Of a stretch of 64,000 nucleotides of DNA, positions 24,260-35,092 are shown one piece after another (position 1 is the stretch's first letter; each line of letters starts with the position of its first letter). The notes beneath the pieces were generated by a model that saw only the letters and a list, made by a program, of their open reading frames with translations, ran no database searches and was not told the origin of the DNA. The DNA is taken from positions 128,200,324 to 128,264,323 of the forward strand of contig NC_134460.1 in NCBI RefSeq assembly GCF_047948215.1. Direction: 5' to 3'. This DNA is from Lycorma delicatula (Eukaryota > Arthropoda > Insecta > Hemiptera > Fulgoridae). The position numbers and the translations under genes were made by a program.

Positions 24260-25602
24260 GGTAATTGTGAGCCTGAATATCCTCAACCTTAATCTTTTTC
24301 AAATTGAAGTATGTTGAAAAATATGTTATATAATTAATAAGAATAAACGTTTCAAGTGTCGGAAGAGTGAAGTTACCTTAGTATTCTTCCTCAGAATCTG
24401 TAATGGCAGTAGGGTTATTATCAGCTGTTTTGGGCAACTCCATCATATAGTCAGGATACAATGAAGCAAGACTGGACCATAAATGATAAACTCGGGTCTG
24501 GTAGACCCTGTATTTTCTTTTGAAAAAGAACTCTGCGAGATACCCGTGCAAGTGGTACTTACAATTTCCGTACCGGGAACGTTTGAACGCACTTCTCGCC
24601 GCGCACACTCGATTGTCTGTGTATGAGCTCCCGTGTCCGAATGTATGAAATTACATTTGTGGTTCACCTTTAAATATTGGTAGCTCTCGTGTTGCAAACA
24701 ATTATGTCTTCCAGCAATCGCTAACAATTACGTATTTTACCGGGAAGAATATACTTTTGTCTTTTGTATGGTAGGTAATGAGGTGGCGTGTCCACAAGTT
24801 GCGAAAGGAACCAATAATACTGGTTTTGTTTTTCTCTCAGTACAACCGAAAACCGAACTACCATTAATAGTTCTTCTTCTATTATATTTTCTCTTTCCTA
24901 ATTTAGCTTCGTCGATTTCGACAATTTTTTTAGGTACTCCCGGTACCAGATTTGAACAAAACAACTGCAAAAAAAAACTTCACGGAAATAGTTAGACAAT
25001 AGACAACTGCATGGGAACTTATGTTTAACTCATTACACAACTCTTGAGGCGGTGGTTTTAATAAACACCAAAATAGAGAAAAGCGAAAAATTGTTTGTAA
25101 AGGAAGTTTTCGTTTCTCAAACCATGTACCGCTATACTGGGAAACAGACGTAACCAACTGATTTTAAATTTTTTTCATATGTTTGTCTGGTGTTTCAACA
25201 CGTTTTTTAATTCCAAAAATATGATTTTTATTATCCTACTTCGTGTCGTTGCACACAGGACACTTCTTATTTTTAGGTAATGCCCCATGATCATAGACAA
25301 TTTACAAAAGTTATCAACCTACTGCGAAAGTTCAGTGCCGGTAATTATGGTTAATTCACAGTTATCACAAACACGCCATGGCTAGCTTTTGGGAAGCGAA
25401 CAGCTACCCATAATTCAGCGCAGTACAATAATAATAATATGGCAAACGACCTTTGAGCGTTTTATTAGTTATGAAACCGACACAGATAAAGACTTCTTTC
25501 CGACCACTACTACATGTTTTTCTGTTTTGTATTAGTTCGATTGTCAATCATATTCCAATATAAGAGGTATTTAAATTGAGGACGTTTAGGCTCACAATTA
25601 CC
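24260..25602 (-). mobile_element. Merlin element A with terminal inverted repeats
   Basis: The left end GGTAATTGTGAGCCTGAATATCCTCAA (24260-24286, shown in full elsewhere only in parts) pairs with TTGAGGACGTTTAGG...CACAATTACC at 25576-25602. That gives ~27-bp terminal inverted repeats with a few mismatches. The ~1.34 kb between them contains a Merlin transposase relic on the minus strand. An A8 precedes the left end and A7T follows the right end, an 8-bp target-site duplication candidate of low complexity. Merlin elements are known for 8-9 bp duplications. Confidence 0.8.
24378..25300 (-). pseudogene. Merlin transposase relic (element A)
   Basis: Minus-strand fragments are in the order expected of Merlin. 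They start with a CPVC-like N-terminal segment near 25260. 'GTWFEKRKLPLQTIFRF' (in 24930-25157) is the conserved 'GSFFExSKLPL' helix region. 'VEIDEAKLGKRKYNRRR' and 'SSVFGCTERKT' (24737-24970) carry the first catalytic Asp. 'FIHSDTGAHTQTIEC' (24443-24727) carries the catalytic Glu region, and 'GNCKYHLHGYLAEFFFKRKY' (24378-24608) is the 'hL.sYLaEFmWR' C-terminal helix. Four frames are needed, and 24727-24740 holds a break that removes the second Asp context. The protein is therefore broken but better kept than the copies at 9.5 and 26 kb. 'GKRKYNRRR' differs from 'SRRKYYVG' of element B, marking another subfamily. Confidence 0.85.
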
Positions 25603-25720
25603 AAAAAAATCTGTATACAAAAAACTGCTTAAAACCGTAATAAAAGATTAATATAACATGGTATATATTGGTAAGTAATCAGATTGAAATTTACAAGACA
25701 AGCAGAAATGATTATGAGTC

Positions 25721-26947
25721 TTATTGCGAAAGCGGACATAATCCTCAATTTTCATTTTCTAAATTACTAATATGCAAATATGTAATAAAATACACTAATA
25801 TGTAATATGTGAAATTATTTATGCATTAAATAATAATATACTATTTAAATTGTTAATGTTTATCTTATGTGTAGTTATTTTTTCAGTCTGTCTTATCATA
25901 GTTGTTATATCGCTGTCTATGTACTAGTCGGTGCAGTCAGTTGTTTCAATGCTGTACTACTGTGTTTGCTATTTCTCGTTATTTTCATCCATTGAAAATA
26001 TTGAGTTGACTGACGTAATCTGTAAAATGTCAGATAAACATGCTTTTTTTTTTTACAAGTCAAAGGGATTTTACATACTAATCCTAAGTTTTATAGTATA
26101 CGGTCATGAAATATCTCATTCGCTAAGCGACAGGAAAGATAAAAGGCGTTTTTTAAATGCGAGTTGTTGCAATTCTGTTCGTTTAAGGAGTGGTACGTGG
26201 CTGCAATCAATTAAACTGAAACTGAAAGTTTTTGTTTACTGCTGTGCAAATAGAGAAGGGAATATACCAGTTTTAAGTTTTGTAACCAAAATTTTGGTAT
26301 AAGTGGTGGTGCTGTAACCTAATGGAAAGATTTTCTAAAGGAATTGTGTGGGTGTGGACATGTTCCGTAACTCAGTAGTAATAGGCGAGAATGGTCTGAT
26401 CGTGGAAACAGACGAATTTCTTTTTTCAAGACGAAAATACTATGTGGGAACATTTTACCCTCAATAGTGGGTGTTTGCGGGAATCTTCAGGAAACAAAAG
26501 AATGTTTCATTATATGTGGTCCCCGATCGAACGAAGACGGGTTATTAAGCGTTATAAAGAAGTATAGTTTTTGCAATTATTGATCTAGAAGTTACGATGC
26601 CTAAATAGGCATCATAACTTTGATAGGTACGTTACAACCTTGTAGGTACAAGTTTACAACTTTACACATCAAATTATTAACTTTTGAAATCTAATTACCC
26701 GGCTGCATACAAACATAATGGACAGTTTATGGGTAGCAGCGTAAAGAAAAAATTGCAGGAAGTGTGATACATTGAGATCTAGACGAGCTCCTCAATTATG
26801 CAAATTCAACTGGCGCCATTGTAACAACGGTAAGGTCCTGATCGATGAAATTTTGTAGGATATCGCCTACAAAACAAGGAATATAAGTAAGACTTCTTTC
26901 TTACTATTATAATACCAATTTACAAAATGTGTCCGCTTTCGAAATAA
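25721..26947 (+). mobile_element. Merlin element B with terminal inverted repeats
   Basis: TTATTGCGAAAGCGGACATA (25721-25740) is the near-exact reverse complement of TGTGTCCGCTTTCGAAATAA (26928-26947), with two mismatches in 20. About 1.23 kb lies between. It encloses a plus-strand Merlin transposase relic. No clean 8-9 bp direct duplication is visible outside these ends, so the exact edge may be a few bases off. Confidence 0.75.
26020..26890 (+). pseudogene. Merlin transposase relic (element B)
   Basis: The open frame 25931-26302 carries an N-terminal stretch with 'DKRRFLNASCCNSVRLRSGT' followed by 'WLQSIKLKLKVFVYCCA'. This corresponds to the Merlin 'C..CRxxxSVRxGTWFExSKLxL' region. Downstream frames give 'VETDEFLFSRRKYYVGTFYP', a stop, then 'WVFAGIFRKQKNVSLYVVPD' and 'RTK', which is the catalytic block with its first Asp. 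Near 26820-26870 'NWRHCNNGKVLIDEIL' matches the C-terminal 'FxWRxRNN..iIDxLLxDI' end. The Glu region is decayed and several stops are present. It resembles the 9.5 kb relic ('GKNYAGCFYP', 'QWVFGGIF') more than element A. Confidence 0.8.
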
Positions 26948-27127
26948 ATCCCAAAATTTCTTATATTTGTGTAGATACAAATAAAGATTTCAGTTAATAC
27001 AAGATTACAGGGTTATTACAGAATTTTAATAGCACTTTTACAGTTTAGTTAAATAATAATAATATTAATTCCGCGATATTTTTTTCTTGTTTGAACTGGT
27101 ATAAAAGTATCATTTTATCCTATTATC

Positions 27128-27130
<3 letters not shown>

Positions 27131-27172
<42 letters not shown>
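27131..27172. repeat. (TA)n microsatellite
   Basis: 42 bp of pure TA, directly left of the long palindrome. A second (TA)n tract at 27552-27570 borders the right side. Confidence 0.95.
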
Positions 27173-27177
<5 letters not shown>

Positions 27178-27238
27178 GATATATATTTATAATAACTAAA
27201 CTCTATTCTTTGGTTAGACAAATATAAAAATAAAACTA

Positions 27239-27549
27239 AATAAGTTAGAAAATTAATAGAAAATTTTCTAATGCAATTCATTAGGTCAACAATAAAGAAA
27301 CAAAAAACAAAAACAAAAGCAGAAAACCTCAACGTTTTGTCCAAGATGTAGGACTTTATCAAGGCAAACCACAAAATCCCAATTTGTGATCCCAATTTGT
27401 GATTTTGCGGTTTGTCTTGATAAGTCCTACATCTTGGACGAAAGGTCGAGATTTTCTGCTTTTGTTTTAGTTTTTTGTTTCTTTGGTTGATAACCAAATG
27501 AATTGCATTAGAAAATTTTCTATTAATTTGGATAATTTTCTAACTTATT
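27239..27549. repeat. Long near-perfect palindrome (hairpin element)
   Basis: The left arm, 27239-27378, reads AATAAGTTAGAAAATTAATA...AACCACAAAATC. It is the reverse complement of 27392-27549 apart from about a dozen differences and one ~9-bp indel. The loop is only about 13 nt, made by a second copy of CCAATTTGTGAT. A transcript would fold into a ~140-bp duplex. (TA)n tracts adjoin both sides, which suggests a foldback element inserted in or bounded by TA-rich DNA. The 124-codon minus-strand frame crossing it is an artefact of the palindrome. No transposase or named family is recognised. Confidence 0.9.
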
Positions 27550-27604
27550 TTTATATATATATATATATATTACTAAAAAATATATATAACTAAATGCTAA
27601 ATGC

Positions 27605-28185
27605 TAGAAAACTAAATGCTTGTTTGTTTGTTCCGAATGTGTTCCTATACCATTCACCCGATTGCGATGAAACTTTGGTGATTTGTTGTGCGCACGCCCG
27701 CGAAGGTTTCTGAATTAGTTTGGACCCGTAGGTGGCGTTGAGGTCGAAATTTTTTGAAAAATTTTATTTATGGTCCGATTTGGTTCACATTCAGAATATA
27801 TATTAGTTACGTGAAAAGAAAGATTTTTTCAAAACCTATACCCGCTAGATGGCGCTGATGTCGAGGCAATTTTTGTATGTGTGTCTGCCATAGACTAAAA
27901 ACTACTGGACCGATTTACGCGCGGGTTATTTCAAAATGGTCTGCATTGTACGGAAAAGGTTTAAAGTTATTGAAATACTCGATCTGACCAATAGAAAGAA
28001 AGTTACGGTTATTTTGAACCGTCTACTGTGTTTAGAGATTAGTTTGAATTAAATCTGATACGTAGTGTTGTTTTAACAATTGGATTTATTTACATTCTGA
28101 TTTTTATTAAGTGAAAGGTTAAATTTTGTGAAGTTCCGTAATGTTCATTTTGTTAATGTTTTTCAAGCTATCAATTGAGTTCATA
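27605..28185 (+). mobile_element. Helitron-like non-coding sequence, 5'/body portion
   Basis: It starts near GCTTGTTTGTTTGTTCCG and carries two 'GTAGGTGGCG/CTAGATGGCG' blocks each followed by 'TTGAGGTCG/CTGATGTCG', then 'AAAAACTACTGGACCGATTT', typical of transposon non-coding DNA. Its last ~65 bp (28118-28182, GGTTAAATTTTGTGAAGTTC onward) align closely with 61776-61845, which continues to a Helitron-type 3' hairpin terminus. I therefore infer a 3'-truncated copy of that Helitron family. No coding frame is present. Confidence 0.6.
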
Positions 28186-28319
28186 CACAGATGGCTGAAA
28201 AGTAGATTAACCCTTTTCTAACTCTTTTTACAATGGAGAAAACTGAATGCGGTTTGCGGTATTATTCCTTGTACTGAGAGGCTACATCAATGAACATCTA
28301 TTTCACTATTTGATTTTTA

Positions 28320-28720
28320 GGGTTCGGAGGACAACTCAAAAATTTCAAATGGAACCGATGATCATTTGATAGAGCTCAATGAGACGAGAAAAATGATACA
28401 ATTAAAACAAAAGTTTGATCACCCAATCCAAAATGGCGGCCAATAATGTGTTTGTTTTTGTTTTTTCAGAACTACAACTACGGTTAAATCCTCCAGTTTC
28501 TACGGTTAAATCTTCTCCGATAAGAGAGGCTAACTCAGTAAGCTCCAGCTTAGAGTAATCGGCATCCAAGAAGAGCGGGGCAGAGGCGGCTTAAAAATTT
28601 GAAACGGGGCCTATGGTCATGTGTTATGTTATTTTAAAGGTCTTTTTGAAGACAAGCAAAACGGTAACAAAAAAATTAAATTCTGAATATCTAAAACAAG
28701 ATGACGACCACAAATGTCAT
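28320..28720. repeat. Probable interspersed repeat, class unknown
   Basis: Two internally similar passages occur: 'CAAAAATTTCAAATGGAACC' near 28336 and 'TAAAAATTTGAAACGGGGCC' near 28590, each followed by a 'GATGATCATTTGATA / TATGGTCATGTGTTA' block. There is also an 'AAAATGGCGGCC' motif. Such internal redundancy points to an old transposon tail. No coding is seen. Confidence 0.4.
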
Positions 28721-31117
28721 TATGAAATTAAAAATTGAAAATAAAATTAATTATTAAAATTTTTCTAATATTATTTTAATAAAACTTAGTCTTGAATTGA
28801 AAAATAATTAAATAATAATTTACTCATTTTTAACTTTAAAATTTTATTTAATAGCTCGTATATACTAACTTAATATAGCTGTTGGCATTGTCAACAGCTA
28901 TGTTGAAATAGAAATATCAAATTAAAAATATGCCAATTAAAAAAAAAAGTTAATAGAATTCAATCTGCTATTTTACGAAGTAACATGTTACGGCACAGTA
29001 AATAGCAAGTTTACCAGTAATGGAACCGAAAGTGTAAGCCCCATTTTCATACCATCACCATAGCCTATTAACTAAAAAGAAATTAAATTATGTTATACGA
29101 GAGTTCTAATTTTGCCGTAAGAATTCAAATGTTTTCAAATTTACAGGACACTTTATTTTTCAATGAAAAAGACAGGTAAAATCTCAATTACGTAAAAAAG
29201 ATATGAAACTACTTATCATTTCTAACCCCCAACAACCCTAAAATATTGCAATCTCGAACCGGTCTTTATCAAAAGGTTATTTTTGAAAGAGAGTAAAAAG
29301 AAGCTCAGGGTTGTTGAGGAGGTCCGAGATCTTCCAAAGTCTGTTCAGTTTAAAAATCCTACGGGTCATGCAGTTAAAATAGAACACTTTCTACAAAAAA
29401 ATTAATAATTATTGAAATCTATGTAAATAAAAATTAAAAATTTATTCGGGCTTAATATTAGTAATAATTCTTAAAGAAAACATAACTCAAATAAGATCAT
29501 TTATAACCTCTTTTACTTTTCTGAGTAATATATACAGCAGTAATACTCTATTTAGATGAATTTTGCGAATTTAATCTGAACTTTAACTGAAATACATCTC
29601 TTTACTTAATATTTATTGGAGGAATTTCACTCATTTAACTGTTTTTATTTTTTCAGATAGGACATTGACCCCTTCCTGTTTAGTTAATACAATTTTACAA
29701 GTTTTAATCGCTTAAAATTCATTTTAAAATATTAAGGATATAAAATTAGAAAAAAAATTATATACTTTTTGTAAAATTCTGGTAGAATGATATCCAACCT
29801 TTCCTAATCAAAAGTAAATAAAAATTAAATCTTGATCAACTTCTTATCCACTCTTTTAGAGGAGAAATAATTATAATTTTATGAATGCATTATTTTATAT
29901 GGAAATATGTTTATTAATTACCACTTCAATGGTGGATTAGATGAGGATGTTACATGAGCACGAATCAAATCGTGCTAACTAAAAAATAAATTAATCGAGT
30001 TCATAATATAAATGGCATTCCAAATATTTTGTCAAATCAAGTAAATACTTATAACGGTCACTTAATTTGAGTATTTTACCCTCTTAAATATAAGTTAAGA
30101 AATATGACATTAAAAAAATAATACTAAAGAAATACTATTCATTATTAATTCATACTGAAATTTTTCGTTCATGGAATTTCTTTTCAACTAAAATCATTGA
30201 AGTATTTAAGAACATCTCTAAATTAAATTTTAGCTCGCTTTACATACGGTTTTAGTTTATAATCATTACACTATTGATAAATAAAGCATTTAGGTGTCTC
30301 ATTCAAGAACGCAGTAACTACGAATGTTAATTAAATTCGCTACATGTTAATAGTTGATAATTGTGAAAACGGTATTGCATACAGCATTTAAACGAGCGTA
30401 AGTTCAAACATTGGTAACAATGGTACATGTTATATCAGAGACGTAATATGTCAACGACTTCTGTAGTAGGGTTAATGAGGAAACCATGTTTCTGTAGGTG
30501 ATTGACATATTACACTTAAATTCTTGAGCTGTTCTAAGCATCTGACAATTTTAGTTCATATTTTCGCTTATTTTTTTATAAATAATTAAATATGTTAAAA
30601 ATATAAAATATAAAAATTAAAACTTTTAACCTTATACAATTAATAAATATTTTACTTCATTTCTTAGAAGTCTACTGGACTGTGATGTGATAGCAGTAAA
30701 ATCAGTATTATGAAATAATTTTTACTAATATGAAATGTAAAAATTTAATCAAATAATAAGTAAAAAGTAATTTATTATAATACATATAATTAACAGTGTT
30801 ATGTACGTAAATTTTTGAGATGTGACATCTAACTTTACCTATCATCTGTTTGCGTGATAAAACATATTTCCCATCCGTTAAAAGTTTTAAATTCTATACT
30901 GAGAATATCTTTCATCCAAACTAGTAGTCAAAAAAAAAAAAATACTGGGGTTTGAGTCACAAAAGTGGAGATACAAAAAATAACATTTACGTTTATTTAA
31001 AATTAATAATACAATTATTTTCAACGTCTCAAAAAAACGAATTTGTCTTAGAAGTATATTTTTGTCTCAAAACTAGCTAGTAGATTATATCCTATAAAAA
31101 ATTATGAAGATAAAAAG
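28721..31117. other. AT-rich non-genic DNA
   Basis: No gene, RNA or named repeat recognised. An inverted pair, TAATATAGCTGTTGGC...GTCAACAGCTATGTT, lies near 28872-28905. The patch at 30380-30530 is less AT-rich but anonymous. Confidence 0.5.
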
Positions 31118-31210
31118 GTATCTCCTTGGCGGAGTGGTGGCGTCTCAGCCTTTCATCTGGAGGTCCCAGATTTGAATCCCGGTAAGGCATGGCATTTTTC
31201 ATACAATCCA
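31118..31210 (+). mobile_element. tRNA-derived SINE, family A (head, truncated body)
   Basis: Head with box A TGGCGGAGTGGT and box B GATTTGAATCC (31169-31179), followed by the family motif GGCATGGCATTTTTCATAC. After about 31210 the sequence does not match the tails of other copies; it runs into an (AAAT)n-like tract near 31246-31262. Confidence 0.8.
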
Positions 31211-32221
31211 AAATTCATTTTTCATTTAGTAACTTGTTACTATGTAAATAAATAAATAAATAGATAAGATAACTTACAATAATATAAATAATCTAATCAG
31301 TAACTACCAACAATTAGAAATGCTTAATAATCTTCCGTAAAAAATAATCTTTCAAAAACTTACTTAAATAATACACGTAATAATGCGTAATTTGGGATTA
31401 TGCATTATTTTCTACATTAAATAATTCGACTAATTTATTAAGTTTCCCGTGAAATACTTTAGGGAATGAGTACAGCCTATATATTATTACGTTATTATCA
31501 TTCAATCCAACATTAAGATAATAAAAAAATAAAACTATCTTCAATTCATTTGTGTAATGACATTTAGTCCTTCTTCTTCCTCTTATAATCTTCATTTAAA
31601 AAAGGTTTTCCTGAAATTATCTGAAAGGAAATTTACTGCAGGATCTTTAAATAAATTTCTTCAACAAAATACAAAGACAAACATCTAAATTGGTGTATTT
31701 TCTAATGAATAAGGTATGAAAATTGAAAAACAAAAATATATACGGGTAAAATTGAGAAATTTCTAGATTTTTCAAAATTGATTAAAAAATTTATAAATTT
31801 TGTATATTTTACAACGAAATTTATTTTTAATTTTAGTAAACATTTGTTTTTTAAATTACCTTAAGATTTTATAATTACAATTTTACTAACGGACTTATTA
31901 TTTAACTATATATATATATATGTCAAAATAATAATTGTAAAATCAAACTCCAAACAGTCATCGAAAAATGAAATATTTGAATTTTCAGAAAATTATATAT
32001 ATATACGTAGGGTGATATTAAAGTATGGAAATTACTTCACACTTCAAAGCTAAGGGATAAGAATTATAAATAGGTACGGATCTACATAGTTACAAAATTA
32101 CTATTTTCTGAAGCGTTTCAAATTTTTGTACGCCATCTAGGATCGCTTATATTGAATCAATCTTTTACCTTACAATGTTTTTTTCAGTTTTTCCACGTTT
32201 GTCCTCAAATCTTGCATCATT
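31211..32221. other. AT-rich non-genic DNA
   Basis: A minus-strand frame of 65 codons (31398-31595) is anonymous. Short (TA)n tracts occur at 31908-31921 and 31995-32004. From about 32005 the sequence leads into a duplicated segment and may be part of the same repeat. Confidence 0.5.
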
Positions 32222-32486
32222 AATTTAACATACTTTCTGACATTGCCGACTGATGAAATTTTGGACAGTTACTAACGTCGGGTGACAATAAAATATTCCA
32301 CCATTACATTTAAACATCCTCTTGTACAGGGGTAAATTAAGGGTGCAGGTGTTATAATTTAACATACTTCCTGACATTGTCTACTGATGAAATTTTGTAC
32401 AGTTACTAAGGTATGGTAACAATACAATATTCCACCATTACGTTTGCAAACATCCTTCCGCACGGGGTAAATTAAGGGTGCGGTGT
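32222..32486. repeat. Tandem duplication, 134-bp period
   Basis: Unit 1 starts AATTTAACATACTTTCTGAC at 32222; unit 2 starts AATTTAACATACTTCCTGAC at 32356. Shared landmarks are ACTGATGAAATTTTG, ACAGTTACTAA, AATATTCCACCATTAC and GGTAAATTAAGGGTGC. Divergence is about 15%. Confidence 0.9.
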
Positions 32487-33600
32487 AAAAAATTGTAAAA
32501 TCTACAAAACGGCTATGCGGGATATTAAATCAAAATTAACCTTGATCCTAATTATACTCATGATAATAATTTGTATGATAATAATTTGATTAATATATGA
32601 CTAAAAAGAATAAAGCAAGATTTTAAAAATCTTTAAAAATTTTGTAATATTATTATGAATCTAAGTCCCTAAACGTACAACTCAATATATGAATTTTCAA
32701 AACGTATACATTTTCAGTTTTTCCTTAATTTAATGAACATTGTAACTGCCATTTCGTTTCATAAGACCCGATCATTGACATTTCCAGTATGAATATTATT
32801 ACCATTATTTTATTTTCTCTAGTAGTTAATGAATTTATATAATATATATATATATATATATAATATTTGAAGTAATATTACATAGCAAATATGATTATGC
32901 ATTCTTATGAATGCTGACATGAGTCACATGTTACTTCTAAAAATGACAGAGCCATCATCAAGAATAACAAGCATCCCTTGCCAAATTTACTAAGAAATGT
33001 GAGGACTGAAATGTTTCCTATCGTCTTCTCCACTGAATCAAACATATAAGCATGTCAAGCCCACTGAAAAAATTAACTAATATTAGCTGACAATGGATTT
33101 TCCACTACGTTCAGTACAGGGATCGGCCGAATAGTTAACATCAGTGCTGTCAAAGAAGGCTACTCTAAGAGATGTTCTTGTGCCTTGTTATCTTTATATG
33201 CATTACAGTTGTAAAAAGAGACTGGGTCATGTGTAACGCTACATGTAAGTGTGTCCCTTTCTCTTTTGAAACACTGGATTATATGCAGTGTTTCACCTCA
33301 GTAGGAAATATTCATGTGCTCACACATTACATAATATTAGCACTTTTTTAATTACATAAGAACTAAATTTAAAAAATTATCAAAACAGAAAAATTACAGA
33401 TTTTCTTTAACAATGTTTAATGTAAGATAGTAACAAACGTCACATTATTTTAAAATTCACTTCTATTTGAATATCTGATAAAAGTACTTCAATAAAACTT
33501 CGCTTAAGAATTAAAAATTTATAAAAGTTCAGCCTAAAAGTTAGCAGGTTACATAAAAAGGAAGAAAAGAGCTTTTATAATTAAATAAATAAAACAAAAG
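32487..33600. other. AT-rich non-genic DNA
   Basis: It contains a (TA)n tract near 32840-32862. A less AT-rich patch at 32930-33300 is unexplained: it has no long frame and no known motif. Confidence 0.5.
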
Positions 33601-34510
33601 CCACATAAAAGGAAAAGACCTACGTAAACAATTTAAATATCTAAGTCTGGTTTACAGGAAACAAGAAACAAAACTAATCGCAAAAGGTTTAATGGTCTAA
33701 TTAACAATACTTGAAAAAGAAAACACTTCTTAACCGTTCAAGGTTTTAAACTAGGAAAACAATAAATCTGACTTAAACATTTAAAAAATCAAAAGACACT
33801 TTTTAAAAAAAATAATTAAGAAACAACCTTAAATTATTCCATAAATAAAAGAAAAGCAGCAATTTAAAAAATAAAAACCAAAAAAGAAAACTTAAACTAA
33901 TTGACACTAATATAATATAAGGAAAACGATATTTATAAATAAAACAAAAACTAACATAATATAAGTAAAAGAAAAGTAAAAACAGAAATTGTAGAACCAT
34001 AACGATAATGGAGAGGTGGAATGGAAGGCCCCATCACAAAAATTATCATATTTTTTTTATTTTTTTTTTATTTACAAGTTGTAAATAAATAACTTTACTT
34101 CTAATTAATTAAGTAAAAAAAAACAGAAGGCACAAATAACGAAAAGATCTACGTAGATAATTAAAATATCAAAGTCTAGGAAATAAGAAAGGAAACTAAT
34201 CGAAAAAAAATTTGAAATCAGTTATGAATAACATTTAAGACAAAGAAAGCACTTGTTAACCGTTCAAAGCAAGGTTTTAAAATCAACAAACAAGAAGATG
34301 GACTTACAAGTAGTAAATAAATATTTAATAAGCCAAAAGGACTTTAGAACAAGTGAACTAAGAAACAACCTTAGATTAAAATATTTCATAAATAAAAGAA
34401 AGGAAGTAATTTAAAAAAGTTTAAAAAAGTACTAAACGAAAACAGACATAATATAAGTAAAAGATAAATAAAATAGAAATGGTAGAACCATAATGATAGT
34501 GGTGGGGTGG
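33601..34510. repeat. Diverged tandem duplication of ~0.4-0.5 kb
   Basis: Unit A (about 33601-34018) and unit B (about 34133-34510) share, in order, 'CTACGTA', 'TTAACCGTTCAA', 'AAGAAACAACCTTA', 'CATAAATAAAAGAAA', 'CATAATATAAGTAAAAGA' and 'TAGAACCATAA'. Both end in a G-rich stretch (GGAGAGGTGGAATGG; GTGGTGGGGTGGG). Many indels separate the units, so the duplication is old. Non-coding. Confidence 0.8.
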
Positions 34511-35020
34511 GTTTAAGCGACATGGGGTGGAGGGCCTCTATGTCGAAAATTCCAGAAAATAAGTAACTAATGAAATTTAAGACATTTGTATGTATTGGTA
34601 TGTAACAGTATTTGTATTAAAAATAATTTACATTTTATTAAACATTTTATATTATGGTAAACAGTACGTACATTTTTTAGTAAATAATTTTAATATTTAC
34701 TCGATTTCCTTTTAAAAAAAGATATTATAAAAAAAATTTTTTAAATGTGTTTAGAGAAATTTTATTTAGTTTGTCATTACAAATTTTAAAATTAAATTAT
34801 TATTAAAATTAATTATTATAATTAAACACGTTAATAGACAGTTTAATAAAACTTTACATAGTTATTTTTTTATCAAATTTGTAAATATTAGTCAGCATTT
34901 TGAGACGATAAAGAATTATCATTTTCTTTTATCATTATTTTTAAATTTGTTATAGAATGTTTGTTAACTATTAAATGGTCGGCAACATTAGAAAATCTTA
35001 AACGATCAATAGATCGTTTC
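34511..35020. other. AT-rich non-genic DNA
   Basis: Nothing recognised. A 20-bp palindrome, AAACGATCAATAGATCGTTT (35000-35019), sits at its right edge. Confidence 0.5.
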
Positions 35021-35092
35021 CTAATATTAGTAATATTTCTTAGTAATATTAGTAATATTTCTTAGTAATATTAGTAATATTTCTTAATATTA
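35021..35092. repeat. Tandem repeat, 22-bp period
   Basis: Three units of TTAGTAATATTAGTAATATT plus TC, the first preceded by CCTAATA and the last followed by TTAATATTAG. Confidence 0.9.

Noticed and set aside
27123..27497. 124-codon protein on the minus strand
   Set aside because: The frame lies across the palindrome and the (TA)n tract; no independent coding signal.
33803..34000. 65-codon Phe/Tyr/Leu-rich minus-strand protein
   Set aside because: Within the diverged tandem duplication and not conserved in the other unit.
35021..35092. CRISPR-like array
   Set aside because: Three abutting 22-bp AT-rich tandem units without spacers.
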